The notes: generated from the sequence alone by a model not told the origin. A DNA stretch of 64,000 bases from Proteles cristata cristata (GCA_017311185.1 JAESUZ010000468.1:577501-641500); one strand, 5' to 3'. Positions 49,012-60,450 are shown, counted from the stretch's first letter. Made by a program: numbers and translations.

Positions 49012-49205
49012 GGAGCTAAAGAGTGAGTCCCACCATTTACCTGATGCTTGACCTTGGGCAAATTACCTCGCTTTTGCATGCTTCTGTTTCTTCAGCTGTA
49101 AAATGAAGTAGATAATAGGACTACTTGCCTCATGGGGTTGTTAGGAAGATTAACTGAATTGAACCCAAAGGGTTTGCCATGACTGCCTGGAAAGGAGTTG
49201 GGAAC
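49012..49205 (-). mobile_element. MIR SINE, antisense
   Basis: TTGACCTTGGGCAAATTACC, TGTTTCTTCAGCTGTAAAATG, AATAGGACTACTTGCCTCATG and GGGTTGTTAGGAAGATTAA follow the MIR consensus on the minus strand closely for its age. Confidence 0.75.
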
Positions 49206-49559
49206 GTATTAGTATCGGCACTTCATCAGATGCTTTTGCCACCTTTGGAGACAATCCCGTAGACTGTGTCCTTTGCGATTGCTAATACGGTGAATTACCT
49301 TCATAGGCTCGCAAGTAGTAAAGAATCTAGCATTTCCAAGGGAAACTCAATTTGAGAATAACACGTTATCTTATTTTATGCCTGCTGCCTTAAATTGGCT
49401 GAAATGTTACTGATAATATTTGCAAGTGGACTAAGATTGGCCGAGTGTTTTCCGTTTTTTTATTTTTTTATTTTTTTTTATCGTGCCTACCTAGTTTGAC
49501 ACTCGAATACGACTGCCCACGAATGGGGGAAGTGTTTACTCTTTGTTGGCCAGTGTCTT

Positions 49560-51500
49560 TGTTTATTTTGTATCCAGAAGAATTTAAAGTATTGACTTGA
49601 ATTTTAAAAATATTACGGAAATACTGTTTTTTTGTTTCTTCTTGAGTTATTTATATTTTTGTGGTAAATTGTTCATTTTGTCTAAGCTTTTGAACGTATT
49701 GGCATCAATTGTTCATAATATTCTCTGATTTTTAAAAATCTGTTGTATTTGTAATTGTGACACACTTATTGTACCTAATCTTGCTTTTTAGTGTCTTCTA
49801 TGCCCTTATGAGTCTTGAAGATTTTGGGCAATGAAGCCAATTCTGGCTTTGTTATCTCATTCCATTATGTTGACTTTTTTCTTTTATCAATTTTTGCTCT
49901 TTATTATTTCATCCTTTTATTGAGTTTACCTACTTAGTACATTAATCTTTTAAAAATAAATTGAATTTGGGGCGCCTGGGTGGCTTGGTCGGTTAAGCGT
50001 CCGATTTTCGCTTAGGTCATGATCTCGAGGTTCGTGGGTTCAAGCCCTGCGTCGGGCTCTGTGCTGACTGCCAGCTCAGAGTCTGGAGCCTGTTTCAGTC
50101 TGTGACTCCCTCTCTCTCTGACCATACCCTGCTCACGCTGTCTCTCTCTCTCTCTCTCCTGGAAATAAATAAAACATTAAAAAAAAAGAAAAGGAAAAGA
50201 AAAATAAATTGAATTAATAGTCTATTCTTTTATAACATTAAATTTTAAGATACAAACTGCTCTAAGTATGGTGTTAACCAAAATTGTACATTTGATATGT
50301 GATATTTTTATTATCTTTTGCTAATGAGTCTTTTATAAGACTCATATTGCTAATGAGTTGAATTATGACCTCCTTCGATTATTCTTGATTCTTTTAAAGA
50401 ATTCTAAACGTAAATTTTAAAAAACAATTCAGGTTTTCTTTTCTAACTATTAACTTGTAACTTAATTGCTGATAATTTACAAATAGGGTCTAGATACTAC
50501 TCTTTCTGTAAAATGTGTTAGGATTTGCATAATGGCCTTGAAAAGTTTCAGTTTTCGTAGAACTCCCATATGTATTTGAGAAAATTAGTCTAACTGTTGT
50601 GTGATGGAATCTCTGTATATACATTAACTCATATTTGTTAATTATATGTTTCCACTCTTCTATATCTTTACCAATTTTTGTTCCTTTATCAATAACTGGA
50701 TAGGTTGTAATAAATCTTTCCATTATGACCATGGATTTATCAAATCCTTTTTTAAAATCTGAAAAGTTTTATTCGTGTGACTCGATACTTTTCATCAGAC
50801 TTATATGTATTTAGAATTAGATGTTCTCACTGAATGTATTTTTTATCATTAAAATAATTTTCATTATTTTTAATAAAGTCTTTATTTTAAGATGCTATTG
50901 TTTCTTACTCCAACTTCTCATTGTTTAAGAAACCTTTCCATCCTTTTACTGTTGACGTTTCTAAGTTCTTATGTTTTAGCTGTGTAGTTAGTAAACACAC
51001 CCACATACCCCCTATATAATATTGGTCATAATTGGCAGGTTTAGATCATTTACATTTATTGTCATTACAAATGTATTTCTACCACTTTAATTTGTGGTTT
51101 CTGCTTATTTTAATTTTTCTATGCAGTGCTTCTTTGCTTCTGCTTTGTAGCTCACCCTTCATTTATGCATTTGGCTCTATTATCTTCCCCAGTTCAGTGC
51201 ATCTCTTTCCTGGCTGGATTTGTAAAGTACTGTTTTCTGTTGAAATATTCTCCCATTGATAGATATGTGTGATCTACCTGCCTATTCCTATAACTGTCAA
51301 GGTATTAAAATTTTTATCTTTAAAATATTCTTGTTGTCCAAGTGTCCTTGTTATTCTTTTTCAAATGGTTTTGAACATTTGTAGGTTTATATTCTCCTAG
51401 ATCAATTTAAAAATTAGCTTTTAAGTTTAATTTCAAAATCATTGGAATTTTAAGGATTGCATTGAACTTAAAGAGTTATTATGGGAAAGAATACCATCTT
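49560..51500 (-). mobile_element. Ancient L1M ORF2 region, antisense
   Basis: On the minus strand 49680-49945 matches decayed ORF2 around the S.WFFEKI region. 50560-50780 matches the endonuclease region (GGAATCTCTGTATATACATT, TTCCACTCTTCTATATCTTT, AACTGGATAGGTTG), and 51030-51090 matches the segment before it. It is interrupted by the young SINE at 49968. No reading frame survives. Confidence 0.55.
49968..50199 (+). mobile_element. CAN-SINE, young subfamily
   Basis: The plus-strand copy has head GGGGCGCCTGGGTGGCTTGG, the CGCTTAGGTCATGATC box, GACTGCCAGCTCAGAG and tail CCTGGAAATAAATAAAAC. A perfect 16-base duplication, AAAAATAAATTGAATT, lies at 49952-49967 and 50200-50215. Confidence 0.95.
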
Positions 51501-51517
51501 TAAAATACTTAAGAACA

Positions 51518-51765
51518 GGAGCACCTGGGTGGCTCAGTCGGCTAAGCGTCCGACTTCGGCTCAGGTCATGATCTCGTGGTTCGTGGGTTCGAGCCTCGCA
51601 TTGGGCTCTGTGCTGACAGCCAGCTCAGAGGCTGGAGGCTGTTTCAGATTCTGTATCTCCCTCTCTCTTTGACCCTCCCCTGCTCACACTGTCTCTCTCT
51701 CTCTCTCTCTCTCTCGGAAATGTATAAAACATTAAAAAATTTAAAAAATATAAAAATAAAAAAAT
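51518..51765 (+). mobile_element. CAN-SINE, GGAAATGTA-tail group
   Basis: The plus-strand copy has head GGAGCACCTGGGTGGCTCAG and the GACAGCCAGCTCAGAG insertion. A perfect 16-base duplication, AAAATACTTAAGAACA, lies at 51502-51517 and 51766-51781. Confidence 0.95.
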
Positions 51766-51844
51766 AAAATACTTAAGAACAAATGTGACATAGCTACCCA
51801 TGTTTTTCAGGTATTTTTAATGTCTCTTAAGAATGTTCAGGGCT

Positions 51845-52307
51845 GGACTCTCCACAATAGCTAAAACATGGAAAGAGCCTAAGTGTCCATCAACAGATGA
51901 ATGGATCAAGAAGATGTGGTTTATCTATATGATGGAATACTCCATGGCAATGAGAAACAATGACATCTGGCCATGTGTAGCAACATGGATGGACCTTGAG
52001 GGTGTTATGCTGAGCGAAATAAGTCAGGCAGAGAAGGACAAATATCATATGTTTGCACATATAGGAGGATTAGGAGGAACTTGACAGAGGACCATGGGAG
52101 AGAAGAAGGGGGGAAATGGTGGGGGAAAGGGAGAGAGGCAAACCATGAGAGACTCTTGAATGCTGACAAAAACTAAGGAGTGATGGATGTGGGGGGGAGG
52201 GGGGATGGGCATGGAGGAGGGCACTTGTGGGGATGAGCACTGAGTGTTATGTGGAAACTAATTTGACAATAAACTATTTGTTAAAAAAAAAAAAAAGAAA
52301 AGAAAAA
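51845..52307 (+). mobile_element. Young felid-type L1, 5'-truncated, in a stacked cluster
   Basis: The sense copy holds the ORF2 end (51847-52084), the purine-rich UTR, ATGTGGAAACTAATTTGACAATAAAC and a poly-A tail at 52282-52307. The target duplication AAGAATGTTCAGGGCT is perfect at 51829-51844 and 52308-52323. It is the outermost and presumably latest of three insertions into the same target. Confidence 0.95.
51847..52084 (+). pseudogene. L1 ORF2 C-terminal fragment
   Basis: About 79 codons encode the end of L1 ORF2p (STIAKTWKEPKCPSTDEW, then WPCVATWMDLEGVMLSE, ending IGGLGGT and a stop). The few codons before 51847 are target flank. The catalytic domains are absent, so it is non-functional. 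It differs at only a few residues from the copy at 8213-8602. Confidence 0.85.
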
Positions 52308-52323
52308 AAGAATGTTCAGGGCT

Positions 52324-52548
52324 AGGGCGCCTGGGTGGCTTAGTCGGTTAAGTGTCCGACTTTCACTTAGGTCATGATCTCGCAGTTCGTGGGTTCGAGC
52401 CCCGCGTCGGGCTCTATGCTGACTGCCAGCTCAGAGTCTGGAGCCTATTTCAGAGTCTGTGTCTCCCTATCTCTCTGACCATCCCCTGCTCGCTCTGTCT
52501 CTCTCTCTCTCTCCTAGAAATAAATAAAAATATTAAAAAAAAAAAAAA
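52324..52548 (+). mobile_element. CAN-SINE, young subfamily, in stacked cluster
   Basis: The plus-strand copy starts GGGCGCCTGGGTGGCTTAGT, has GACTGCCAGCTCAGAG and the CCTAGAAATAAATAAAAATA tail. It is flanked by AAGAATGTTCAGGG at 52308-52321 and 52549-52562. It is the middle element of the stack. Confidence 0.95.
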
Positions 52549-52560
52549 AAGAATGTTCAG

Positions 52561-52770
52561 GGGTGCCTGGGTGGCTCAGTTGGTTAAGCGCTCGACTTCG
52601 GCTCAGGTCGTGATCTCACGGTTTGTAGGTTTGAGTCGCGCATCAGGCTCTGTGCTGACAGCTAGCTCAGATTCTGTATCTCCCTCTCTCTCTGACCCTC
52701 TCCTGATCACACTGTCTCTCTCTCTCTCTCTTTCAGAAATAAATTGAAAAATTTTTTTTAAATTAAAAAA
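52561..52770 (+). mobile_element. CAN-SINE in stacked cluster
   Basis: The plus-strand copy begins GGGTGCCTGGGTGGCTCAGT directly after the AAGAATGTTCAG target copy. The matching right-hand copy AAGAATGTTCA is at 52771-52781. Its head carries TTCGGCTCAGGTCGTGATC and it lacks the CCTAG tail, so it belongs to another subfamily. By position it is the earliest of the three. Confidence 0.94.
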
Positions 52771-53078
52771 AAGAATGTTCATAGTTTTTTCATAAACATC
52801 TTACAAATGTATAAATTGAGATTTGTTAGTTTATTTATGTTGATTAAAGTTTACTATCACATTTTAAATATTATTATTATATATTTGTTTTTAAATTCAC
52901 TACTAGAATCTGAGTCTATTTGAAGGGACACATGTTTCATTATTATTTAATTTCTTCTACAGTTTTCTTTTCTAGTTTTCTACTACATCCTTCTCAAATT
53001 TTGTATTTTATCTTTGAAGGGTAATTTTTATAAATAGATGTATACATGATAGATTGAGTTAGAATTGAGAATTCTTTT

Positions 53079-53274
53079 TTTTTTAATGTTTATTTGTTCA
53101 TTTTGAGAGACAGTGCATGGACTCACAAGAAGTGGGGGCAGAGAGAGAGAAAGAGAGGAAGAAAGAGAATCCCAAGCAGGGTCCTGTCTCTGGGCTTGAT
53201 CTAATGAACCATGAGATCATGATCTGAGCCAAAATCGAGTGAGACGCTTAACTGACTGAGCCACCCAGTTCCTC
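53079..53274 (-). mobile_element. CAN-SINE, diverged
   Basis: The minus-strand copy runs to CTGAGCCACCCAGTTCC. A perfect duplication, TGAGAATTCTTTT, lies at 53066-53078 and 53275-53287. Head and body carry many substitutions, for example GCATGGACTCACAAGAAG in the middle. Confidence 0.9.
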
Positions 53275-53287
53275 TGAGAATTCTTTT

Positions 53288-54410
53288 GTATTTCAGTCTA
53301 CTCTGTACCAAGGGTTATGCTACTCTTTATTCCTACTACTCTTTATAGATGATAACCATCATTATTTTTTGATAATAGTTATCATTGGCTTGTTTATGTT
53401 ATTGGGTTCTAAATAAAACTCTGACCTTTTGAACATTTCTACATTTTATATGTCATCTTTAAAGCTGGCCACGGTCTCCTTCTATTTTTATTTTTTCAAG
53501 TTTAAACACTGGTTCATTTCTTTTCTTATTTTAGTGACTTATAAGGATTTATTTTCCTCCATGTCTGTATTTTTTTGCCTGTCACAGGTCTTAACAGACA
53601 GAAGTGTCCTTATTATTCTTTTCTAAATTGTGATTTCTCTCATAATTTTTATAACCCAAGAATCATCCTGATATGAATGTTTTAATTTCCAGGCAATTAC
53701 ATTTCAATGACAAGTCTTCTGCTATTAGTTTTTAACTTATTCAGCATTGTGCTTTTGTTTCCTCAACTTTGTGTTTTAATGTTGTTGAATTTGGCACTTC
53801 CTTTGGCTTTTGCTAATGTCTGGTGATTTTCTGTGCACTCTTCTTTGCATCTGAGGTTAATTAATTTTAAAATATTCTTCACGTGTTTCCATGGAGAGCA
53901 TTTGGACAGAAGCAGGGCATATAGCCTTTACCACAGCCTGTCCAGTATGAGGATGTCAGACGAGTCAGCCACGCAGATAGGCTGCTGTCATGAACAGACT
54001 AATTTCCCATGTCTGGGTTCAACAAACCAAGAGCCAACATGCACTGCTTTCTTCTGGGGCAAGGCAGAAGGGATGGTAGCAGGTCACATTGGCTGGCTAT
54101 TTCCCCTTAAATATTATTTTAGTTGTCTTGGTCTCTGTATGCTGGTCTCGGGTATAGAACATCCTTGGGAATCTCCCATTTTATATATCAGCCCTAAATC
54201 ATCTTGGGCTGTACGTTATTTATATCAATGAGAAGTCTAACTATCTATTTTTCACAGATTTTTTAGGGCTTCTGGTCCTCTGGGGATTCCACATCCCAGT
54301 TTCTTATTTCTTAGTGCAATTATGAGTCTGTGTATACCTTCTATAGATATTTGACCAAGAAAGAAAAGCTGCCTATGGTCCTGATCCACCATCTTGAATT
54401 AGAACAATGG
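53288..54410 (-). mobile_element. Ancient L1M 5' region, antisense, to its start
   Basis: On the minus strand this reads as the 5' part of an old L1. It ends near 54389-54405, where the plus strand has GATCCACCATCTTGAATTAG, the reverse complement of an L1 5' UTR start ('AAGATGGTGGA'). A plus-strand frame of 132 codons here is an antisense artefact. Confidence 0.4.
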
Positions 54411-54424
54411 ATTCTTTACAACTA

Positions 54425-54880
54425 TACCATATGGTCTAAAGGGATACACAGAAGTGAGGGAAGTTTTCAAATCAATAATCTAAATCTCCACTGATATATG
54501 CCACAAAAATAAGAGCACAATAAACCCAAAGTAAGTAGAAGGAAGGATAATAAAGACTTGCATAGAATTTAATGACGTTTACAAATGAAAAAACAATGAA
54601 GCAAAAACTGGTTCCGGAAAAAAGTCAATGAAATTGATAAACCTCTAGAAAGACTGACAAAACTAAAAGAAAAGACAGATTACCAATATCAAGAATGAGT
54701 TTTGGAATTTCACTACGGATCCTGCAGGCACTAAAAAAATAGCAAGGGAATATTCTAACAATTGGTGCCCGTAATTCAAAATTCATAAGAAACGGACCAA
54801 TTCCTTGAGAATCAAAAACTACCAAAACTCTAACAATAGGAGATAAGTAACCTGACTTATAACCTCATCCAGGTCATCAG
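54425..54880 (+). mobile_element. Ancient L1M ORF2 fragment, sense
   Basis: Sense L1 ORF2 words occur in order: CACAATAAACCCAAAGTAAG near 54518, AAACTGGTTCCGGAAAAAAG near 54605, ATTGATAAACCTCTAGAAAG near 54633, AGATTACCAATATCAAGAATG near 54676, GATCCTGCAGGCACTAAAAA near 54718 and GGACCAATTCCTTGAGAATC near 54795. It lies head-to-head with the antisense L1 start at 54405. It repeats the ORF2 stretch also present at 49680-49945, so it is a separate element. Confidence 0.65.
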
Positions 54881-54929
54881 AGTCAGCATCAACACTATGG
54901 GTGATTTTGCCATTAGGTACCCTTCACGT

Positions 54930-55335
54930 CCAATAACTGGAATGAAAAGAAATATGGAGAAAGCAAATGCAGCAAAAGATTAATATTCCTATATATATTG
55001 ATTAAAAAACCCCCAACAATTTCCAGGAAAAAACAAACAAAAACATCTGTGTCTTCTCCCAGCTTCTATGACCCTACCTGCCCACCTACAAAGATAAGAG
55101 TACTTCTGCGGTCTTCCTCCCCGAATGCATGCCTGTCATCAAGCCAGGAATCAAACATCAGACAAGCCCAAGCTGAGATGCAGGCAGATAGGGTCATCGA
55201 ATCTGGGTAAGAAGACCTAGTCTTTTTATTTGCTTTTTTCTGGAAGTTCTTTTTCTTTTTAAATCAATGTATATAGGAATATTAATATTTTGCTACATTT
55301 CCTTTCCCCCATTTTTCCTTTCATCGCAGGTATTG
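54930..55335. repeat. Large imperfect palindrome, about 400 bases
   Basis: The left arm (about 54930-55130) and the right arm (about 55132-55335) are imperfect reverse complements, centred on ATGCATGC near 55126-55132. Matching blocks include TTAATATTCCTATATATATTGATT (54980-55004) against 55262-55285 with one mismatch, TTCCAGGAAAAAACAAAC against 55226-55246, and CTATGACCCTACCTGCC against 55182-55198. Similarity looks near 75-80 percent with small indels and weakens close to the centre. No family is assigned. Confidence 0.78.
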
Positions 55336-56549
55336 ATTTGGGGTCCACAAAAAAATTTCTGCATCAAAGTAGCTGTCCCATGTGGGACATCAGACCTGTA
55401 CCTTTTTCCCCATTAAGGGCTTACTTTAATTAATCCAGTGTGTAACGTCAGAGCTATAATATCCAATAAATAGATCTGCTGATATCTCTCACTTCTATTT
55501 TCAGAGATTCCGAGATCTTTGCAGCTTGTTAGAGTGCATCATTAACCACCAAGCCAACCCATCGGAAACCTTCTGGTCCCTGTACATATTTAGCTGACGG
55601 TAGATTTTCTACTTTATGGAAAGATACAGTGCAAATTCAGAAGTCCCTAATAGAAGACATATAATATGATATGTTGCACTTTGGAATCCAATACCCGCTT
55701 TTAAATTTTATTTTAGTCTTTTTGAACAACAGATTGCTCAGCATAAGCATAGGGTGAACGATATTTCGTAGGTCATAGATTCGTAGCTTATGGCCGACCA
55801 ATCGTTGATCACATTTCAACTTTCTTCCTGTGCCCAGCAACATGATATAAACTTCAAGGTAGTTGCTTAATGTGGAAACTATGAGGGAATAGATGGTATC
55901 AAGAAAGCAAACAACTCACTTTTCTATACAGAGACCGAAGACAGTAGTTGAGGCTTGATGAATAAGCTCCCCTGGCTGTTTCTGCGCTTGCCTCCTCCCG
56001 TACCCAGTCCCCAGGCAGGTGTGAGAGTGTGTTGTCCGTGACCTTTAACCACTGGGCTTTCATCGTGCCTTCCGTGTACCCAACCCCCAACCCCACGCAC
56101 ACACGTACTGTCTCCTCTTTCACAACAAACCCAAGTCCTTCACTGTTCAGATCCTTCATAATATTTTCCCCTGATCTCCATCTCTTATAATAAAAAGAAA
56201 AGGTTATTTTGTGACATCCTTCATCATCTTTACCACTTACGCCAATTCCTCCTAATGCACCCTATTGAATCAAGAATGGAAATAATAAACCCTCTACAAG
56301 CTGTAGATAAAAATATCTGAGTGGCTGTGTCAACTCTATTCGCATGCATGTTTTGGCCACACACTGTTATAGACTCGGTTGTAATCTGTCTGCATTGATA
56401 AGCCTCTGACCTGGGTACTGGTGAGCCAGGAGATAAATACTCCACAGAGAAATTCCCACAAACTCCTGCCTAATGACTACTCAACAGCTTTTTATCGTTC
56501 AATATTTTATCTCACTCCAAATATCTACATGGTGGGAATAGGCATCTAA
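55336..56549. other. Unassigned sequence
   Basis: No gene or named repeat is recognised. Palindrome-arm similarity may extend weakly to about 55402. Confidence 0.35.
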
Positions 56550-57060
56550 ACCAAATCCAAACTCCCGTTTTGTCTCCAAAACTGCTTCTTCCCCTGTGGT
56601 CTTCTGAATAAATTGCAAGACATTCCCTCCACTACTCAAGCCAAAATCCTGGGAATCAGACCTGACTCTTCGGTGTCGTATCCACCGCCAACGTGCCAGC
56701 CAGTCCCACGGGTGCTGCTTTCTGTCCCGAGGACACCATCCCTCAGCCGTAACGCAAGCCTCCATCATCTCCGGCCAAGCACCGTGACAACAGCTCTGCT
56801 CCTGTCCCCTCGTGGTGCAGTGTGTATACAGAAGCCATGGTAGCCCTTTCAGAACTGAAGCCATGCCGTGTCACAGCGCCTTGCGTGGGGCTGGAAAGGC
56901 TCCAGAGTATTTTAAAGAGACCTTAGATGGTCAGAATCTTGTCCACATCACCCTGTCAGTCATAACAGGCATACCCCCGGCTCTCGCTGTTCCTGCCGCA
57001 CCGACAGACTCACAACTCCTTCAACACAGCAAGCTTGTTCCCACACCAGGACACAGAAGT
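56550..57060 (+). mobile_element. L2 fragment, sense
   Basis: TCCACCGCCAACGTGCCAGCC, GCAAGCCTCCATCATCTCCGG, CCACATCACCCTGTCAGTCA and a run of C-rich words follow the L2 region before the 3' UTR as I remember it ('CAAGCCACCATCATCTCTCG'). The match is diverged but ordered. Confidence 0.45.
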
Positions 57061-58929
57061 GTGCCAGCAAACACGGTCCCTGCCTTCATGAGAACTTGCA
57101 CAAATTGTCTGGCCATATGGAGAAAACAGTTCCATAGAGTTTCTGTAAATGTTCATTTAATCGGTGTTGATAAAGCACCTTGCATAGTAATTAACACAGT
57201 ATAGGAAATTTCTAAAAAATATTAGTTCTTTAATGCTCAGATAATTAATTTTAATTTTTCTTGTTACAAAAGGAAACAGTTTCCTGGGATAAAATTATTG
57301 CTATTACAACTTTAGCAATATTCCGTATTTTTTAAATAAATGCTTAATGGCGCTCTCTCTTATTTCCTAGATTTTTGCCTTCGATTTTGATGCCAATAAT
57401 TCTGTTTAACTTCATTGTTCCCATTCTATCATCTTCCCACCCATCTCCCCATCTGGCAAAATTTCAGCTTTTAGACCTGCCTGAATTTATACCTGTTTTT
57501 TTCACCTATGGATATACATTTTTTTCAATATTTTCTGCATTTCTTTTGATAGCCACAGTTGATAATAGGTATAAAAAGTCAATATTGTTCATTCGACTTT
57601 ATCTTACCAATAATGTAAAATTAAATGCATTATCTCTCATTGGTAATTACAAGGTTCAATAATTCTCTTTTTCCCACACATTGTTGTTCCTTTCATTTTA
57701 TGGTTCTTATTCCCTATATTCACAAGCTGGCGGTCCTCATCACAGATGTGACTTTTGGTGACCTGCAGTTTGGTTTTTATGATACCATTTTGTCTTCCAT
57801 TGCTGCCACCACGGGTCTGGTTCCTTGATTTTGTTTCTATTTCCCATTTATATCTGGTTGCCTCTCTGCCCTCTCGTTTTTCTTTTCTTCTATGAAGCTT
57901 CATTCTTCTTTAACATTGCCACATGCACGTGCTTCTCTGAGGTCACCAGTCACACGTCTCCTGAATTCCCACCTTCTTGTGCAGAACACCATTTTGCCCA
58001 GGACATTTCAGGTACTGCTGGAAGTGATCCAAGTCCAGCATCACAGAGTCGACAGGGAGGTGGCAGGAGAAGGGGAAGACGCTCCATTTACTCAGAGACT
58101 CTGGTTCCCAAGAGTCTGTGTGGTGGTGACACCCTCGCATGCGGGGCCAGAAGATGGCAGCGGGCCTGGCGAACTCCAGCGCTCCTGCAGGAAGCGGTAT
58201 TGTCAAAATGGTAGCAGGTACTAAATGAGCCAGCATTTCTGATTGAGTTGGATGTCCCAGTTCCTGGGACCGAGTGGTGGCCGACTCAGGGCGAGGACGG
58301 ATGGGTCATCTGTCCTCAGTTTGGGTAAGTTACGCTGGAAAAATCTAGGACCGACTTGCAGTGCCTCCCTCCCCATGCATTTATTCTGTCATCTTGCCAA
58401 GTGCCCCTGTCCGCCTGGACTCTGGATAGACTCTTGAGCAGTATTTTCCAACAGGGAGCAGCGCTGGGTTTTTCTCTTCCTTCTGGGTCATCTTCCCTCC
58501 AATCACCCCGAGAGCCCCGGCTAGGGTTTGTGAGTGACTTCAGTTGCCATCAGCCACCTCCCGTCTGTGAAACAGGATCGCCGATGAAACGGGGAAGCCG
58601 CAAAAGGACCGCCTTGTGGATCTTCCTAGAGCCGCTCCAGGTGTGTGAAGACCGAGGCTTGAGCTCTTCTGGACCCGGACACCCAGTTAACTTCTCTGAG
58701 TGTTTCCTCTCCCCCTAAAGCTCAGACGCTTCTTCTTTCTCACCTGCCCCGCCCCCTCCCATCCCCACAGCCAAATCTCAGCATCCCAAGAGGTAGGTCC
58801 TGGCAACAACTGTTTGTAAACATTGCTCCAGATTGTTTCGATCTCTTCTCTGATTGGCTGACGATGTGGGAGTAACCGGAGTAGCAGACCGACTTCTCAG
58901 TGTGACAGATGGGCCAAGGTTATTTCATT
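57061..58929. other. Unassigned sequence
   Basis: No recognised gene. Overlapping frames at 57375-58720 (95-129 codons) show no domain or consistent splice sites that I can support. CpG is modestly frequent around 58030-58200. Confidence 0.35.
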
Positions 58930-60246
58930 TTTAGTCTGTTTTGTTTAGAATTTATGTTGACAAAAAGAAAAAAAAAAAAGAAGGAAAAGATTTCCTGGAA
59001 ACAGGGAGGTGTTTGTTGTGTTTCACAAGATGCCTGAGAGGCACAAGATTTCTTTCAGCTTCCATCCAGAAGGGATCAACTGCCTGAGGGCTATCAACAG
59101 CCGCAGTCTGGCATCTCAAAATGCAAATCGGGCCCAGAGACCGACAAAGAAAAGACATAAAATTGATATTCTACTAGTTTTGAAAAAGCCCAAAGTAATA
59201 TTTACAAATAAGATTTTTGATGATGCCAGGAGAAACCGATTTTTTTTTTTAACAAAACGGAAAAGCATAAATTCCTCTCGAAGCAAATGGAATTGCCATC
59301 CCCAGGGTAAATGGAATCGCCATCCCCAGGGTACCACTGATCCTGTGGCAGCCTTTTTTGGTGAATGTGCCTCTACTGCTGACACGTGAGGGAAACACAT
59401 ATGGACCCATTAAATCATGGTTCGGGGTTTCCAGGTTAAACTGAAATTGCCACAGGAAAGTCACTTCCAGGTTCAGTGATTTAATTTTTGGTTGACAAGA
59501 TTACGCTTATGCTACGCATGAGAGAGAAGATGGTGGGGAGGATGAAGACGAGGCATGTACTTTGTGGCAAAGTGGCTAATTCAGCGCTCAGTTATCTTTT
59601 AATTATCCTTTGCGATGATTATTTATACTGTAAATATAACTTGCTACCCGTCGTTTCTTCTATGTTTTCTTTATGACCTGGGTCATTCGTCATTGTTTTT
59701 GTCATTGAAATCTGAACCTTTTTTATAGAATCATGCATTTCTTTTTGATAGTTTGGAAGGTGTTTATTAGAAATTTCTGATATAGAGCTTGTAAGGTTGG
59801 GGACATAAACATGAAGGTGCTTAGCCTTTACTTCCTATGCTATTTTTAATTTAAAAATAAAACCGTTCTGCTTCACAACAGTTATTATTATTGGCAGAAC
59901 CCAATTCTTAGAAAAAAGCCCCCCCCCCCCATTATTTTTCCAGGATTTTTTTTCCCTCTTCCAGAGTGATAAACAGCATAGTAAGTACTCTGTCTTTCTT
60001 TTTTAGTGAAGTGAGCTTTTTCATCAGTTGGAATTCCCTTTCATCCCCACGCCGTATACCTGCCGGGTTTGTGTTCTGTCCTTCTTTTTAATTATTCTCC
60101 ATTTTCTCCGACTGGGGGAGGGGCTGACATCTTCCTTAGACGTCTGCGTCACACAGTGCCATCCCACCCTCCCCACATGCTTAGCCACTGCCAGGGGTTT
60201 TTAATTTGTTCCTTTGACCAGGTTTTCTTAACAGTGTTTAAACCGT
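58930..60246. other. Unassigned sequence with a 24-base tandem duplication
   Basis: A 126-codon plus-strand frame at 59009-59389 contains the duplicated units at 59285-59308 and 59309-59332. I recognise no domain in it. A run of 14 C lies near 59917-59930. Confidence 0.35.
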
Positions 60247-60450
60247 GGGGCACCTGAGTGGCTCTGTCAATTGAGCATCTGACTTCGGCTCAGCTCATGA
60301 TTTCACGGTTCGTGAGTTCAAGCCCCACATTGGGGTCTCTGCTGTCAGCACAGCTCCTGCTTCAGATCCTCTGTTCCCCTCTCTCTATCCCTCCCCTACT
60401 TGTGCTCTCCTGAAAATAAATATTAAAAATAATATTAAAAATAAAATTTT
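60247..60450 (+). mobile_element. CAN-SINE, diverged
   Basis: The plus-strand head GGGGCACCTGAGTGGCTCTG is followed by GACTTCGGCTCAGCTCATGA and a short A-rich tail (AATAAATATTAAAAATAAT). No clear target duplication was found, consistent with age. Confidence 0.9.

Noticed and set aside
52324..52420. tRNA-like heads of SINEs as possible tRNA genes
   Set aside because: They are the tRNA-Lys-derived parts of CAN-SINEs, with SINE bodies and A-tails attached and target duplications outside.
53833..54231. 132-codon plus-strand frame
   Set aside because: It lies antisense to what reads as an old L1 5' region, so it is best explained as a chance frame.
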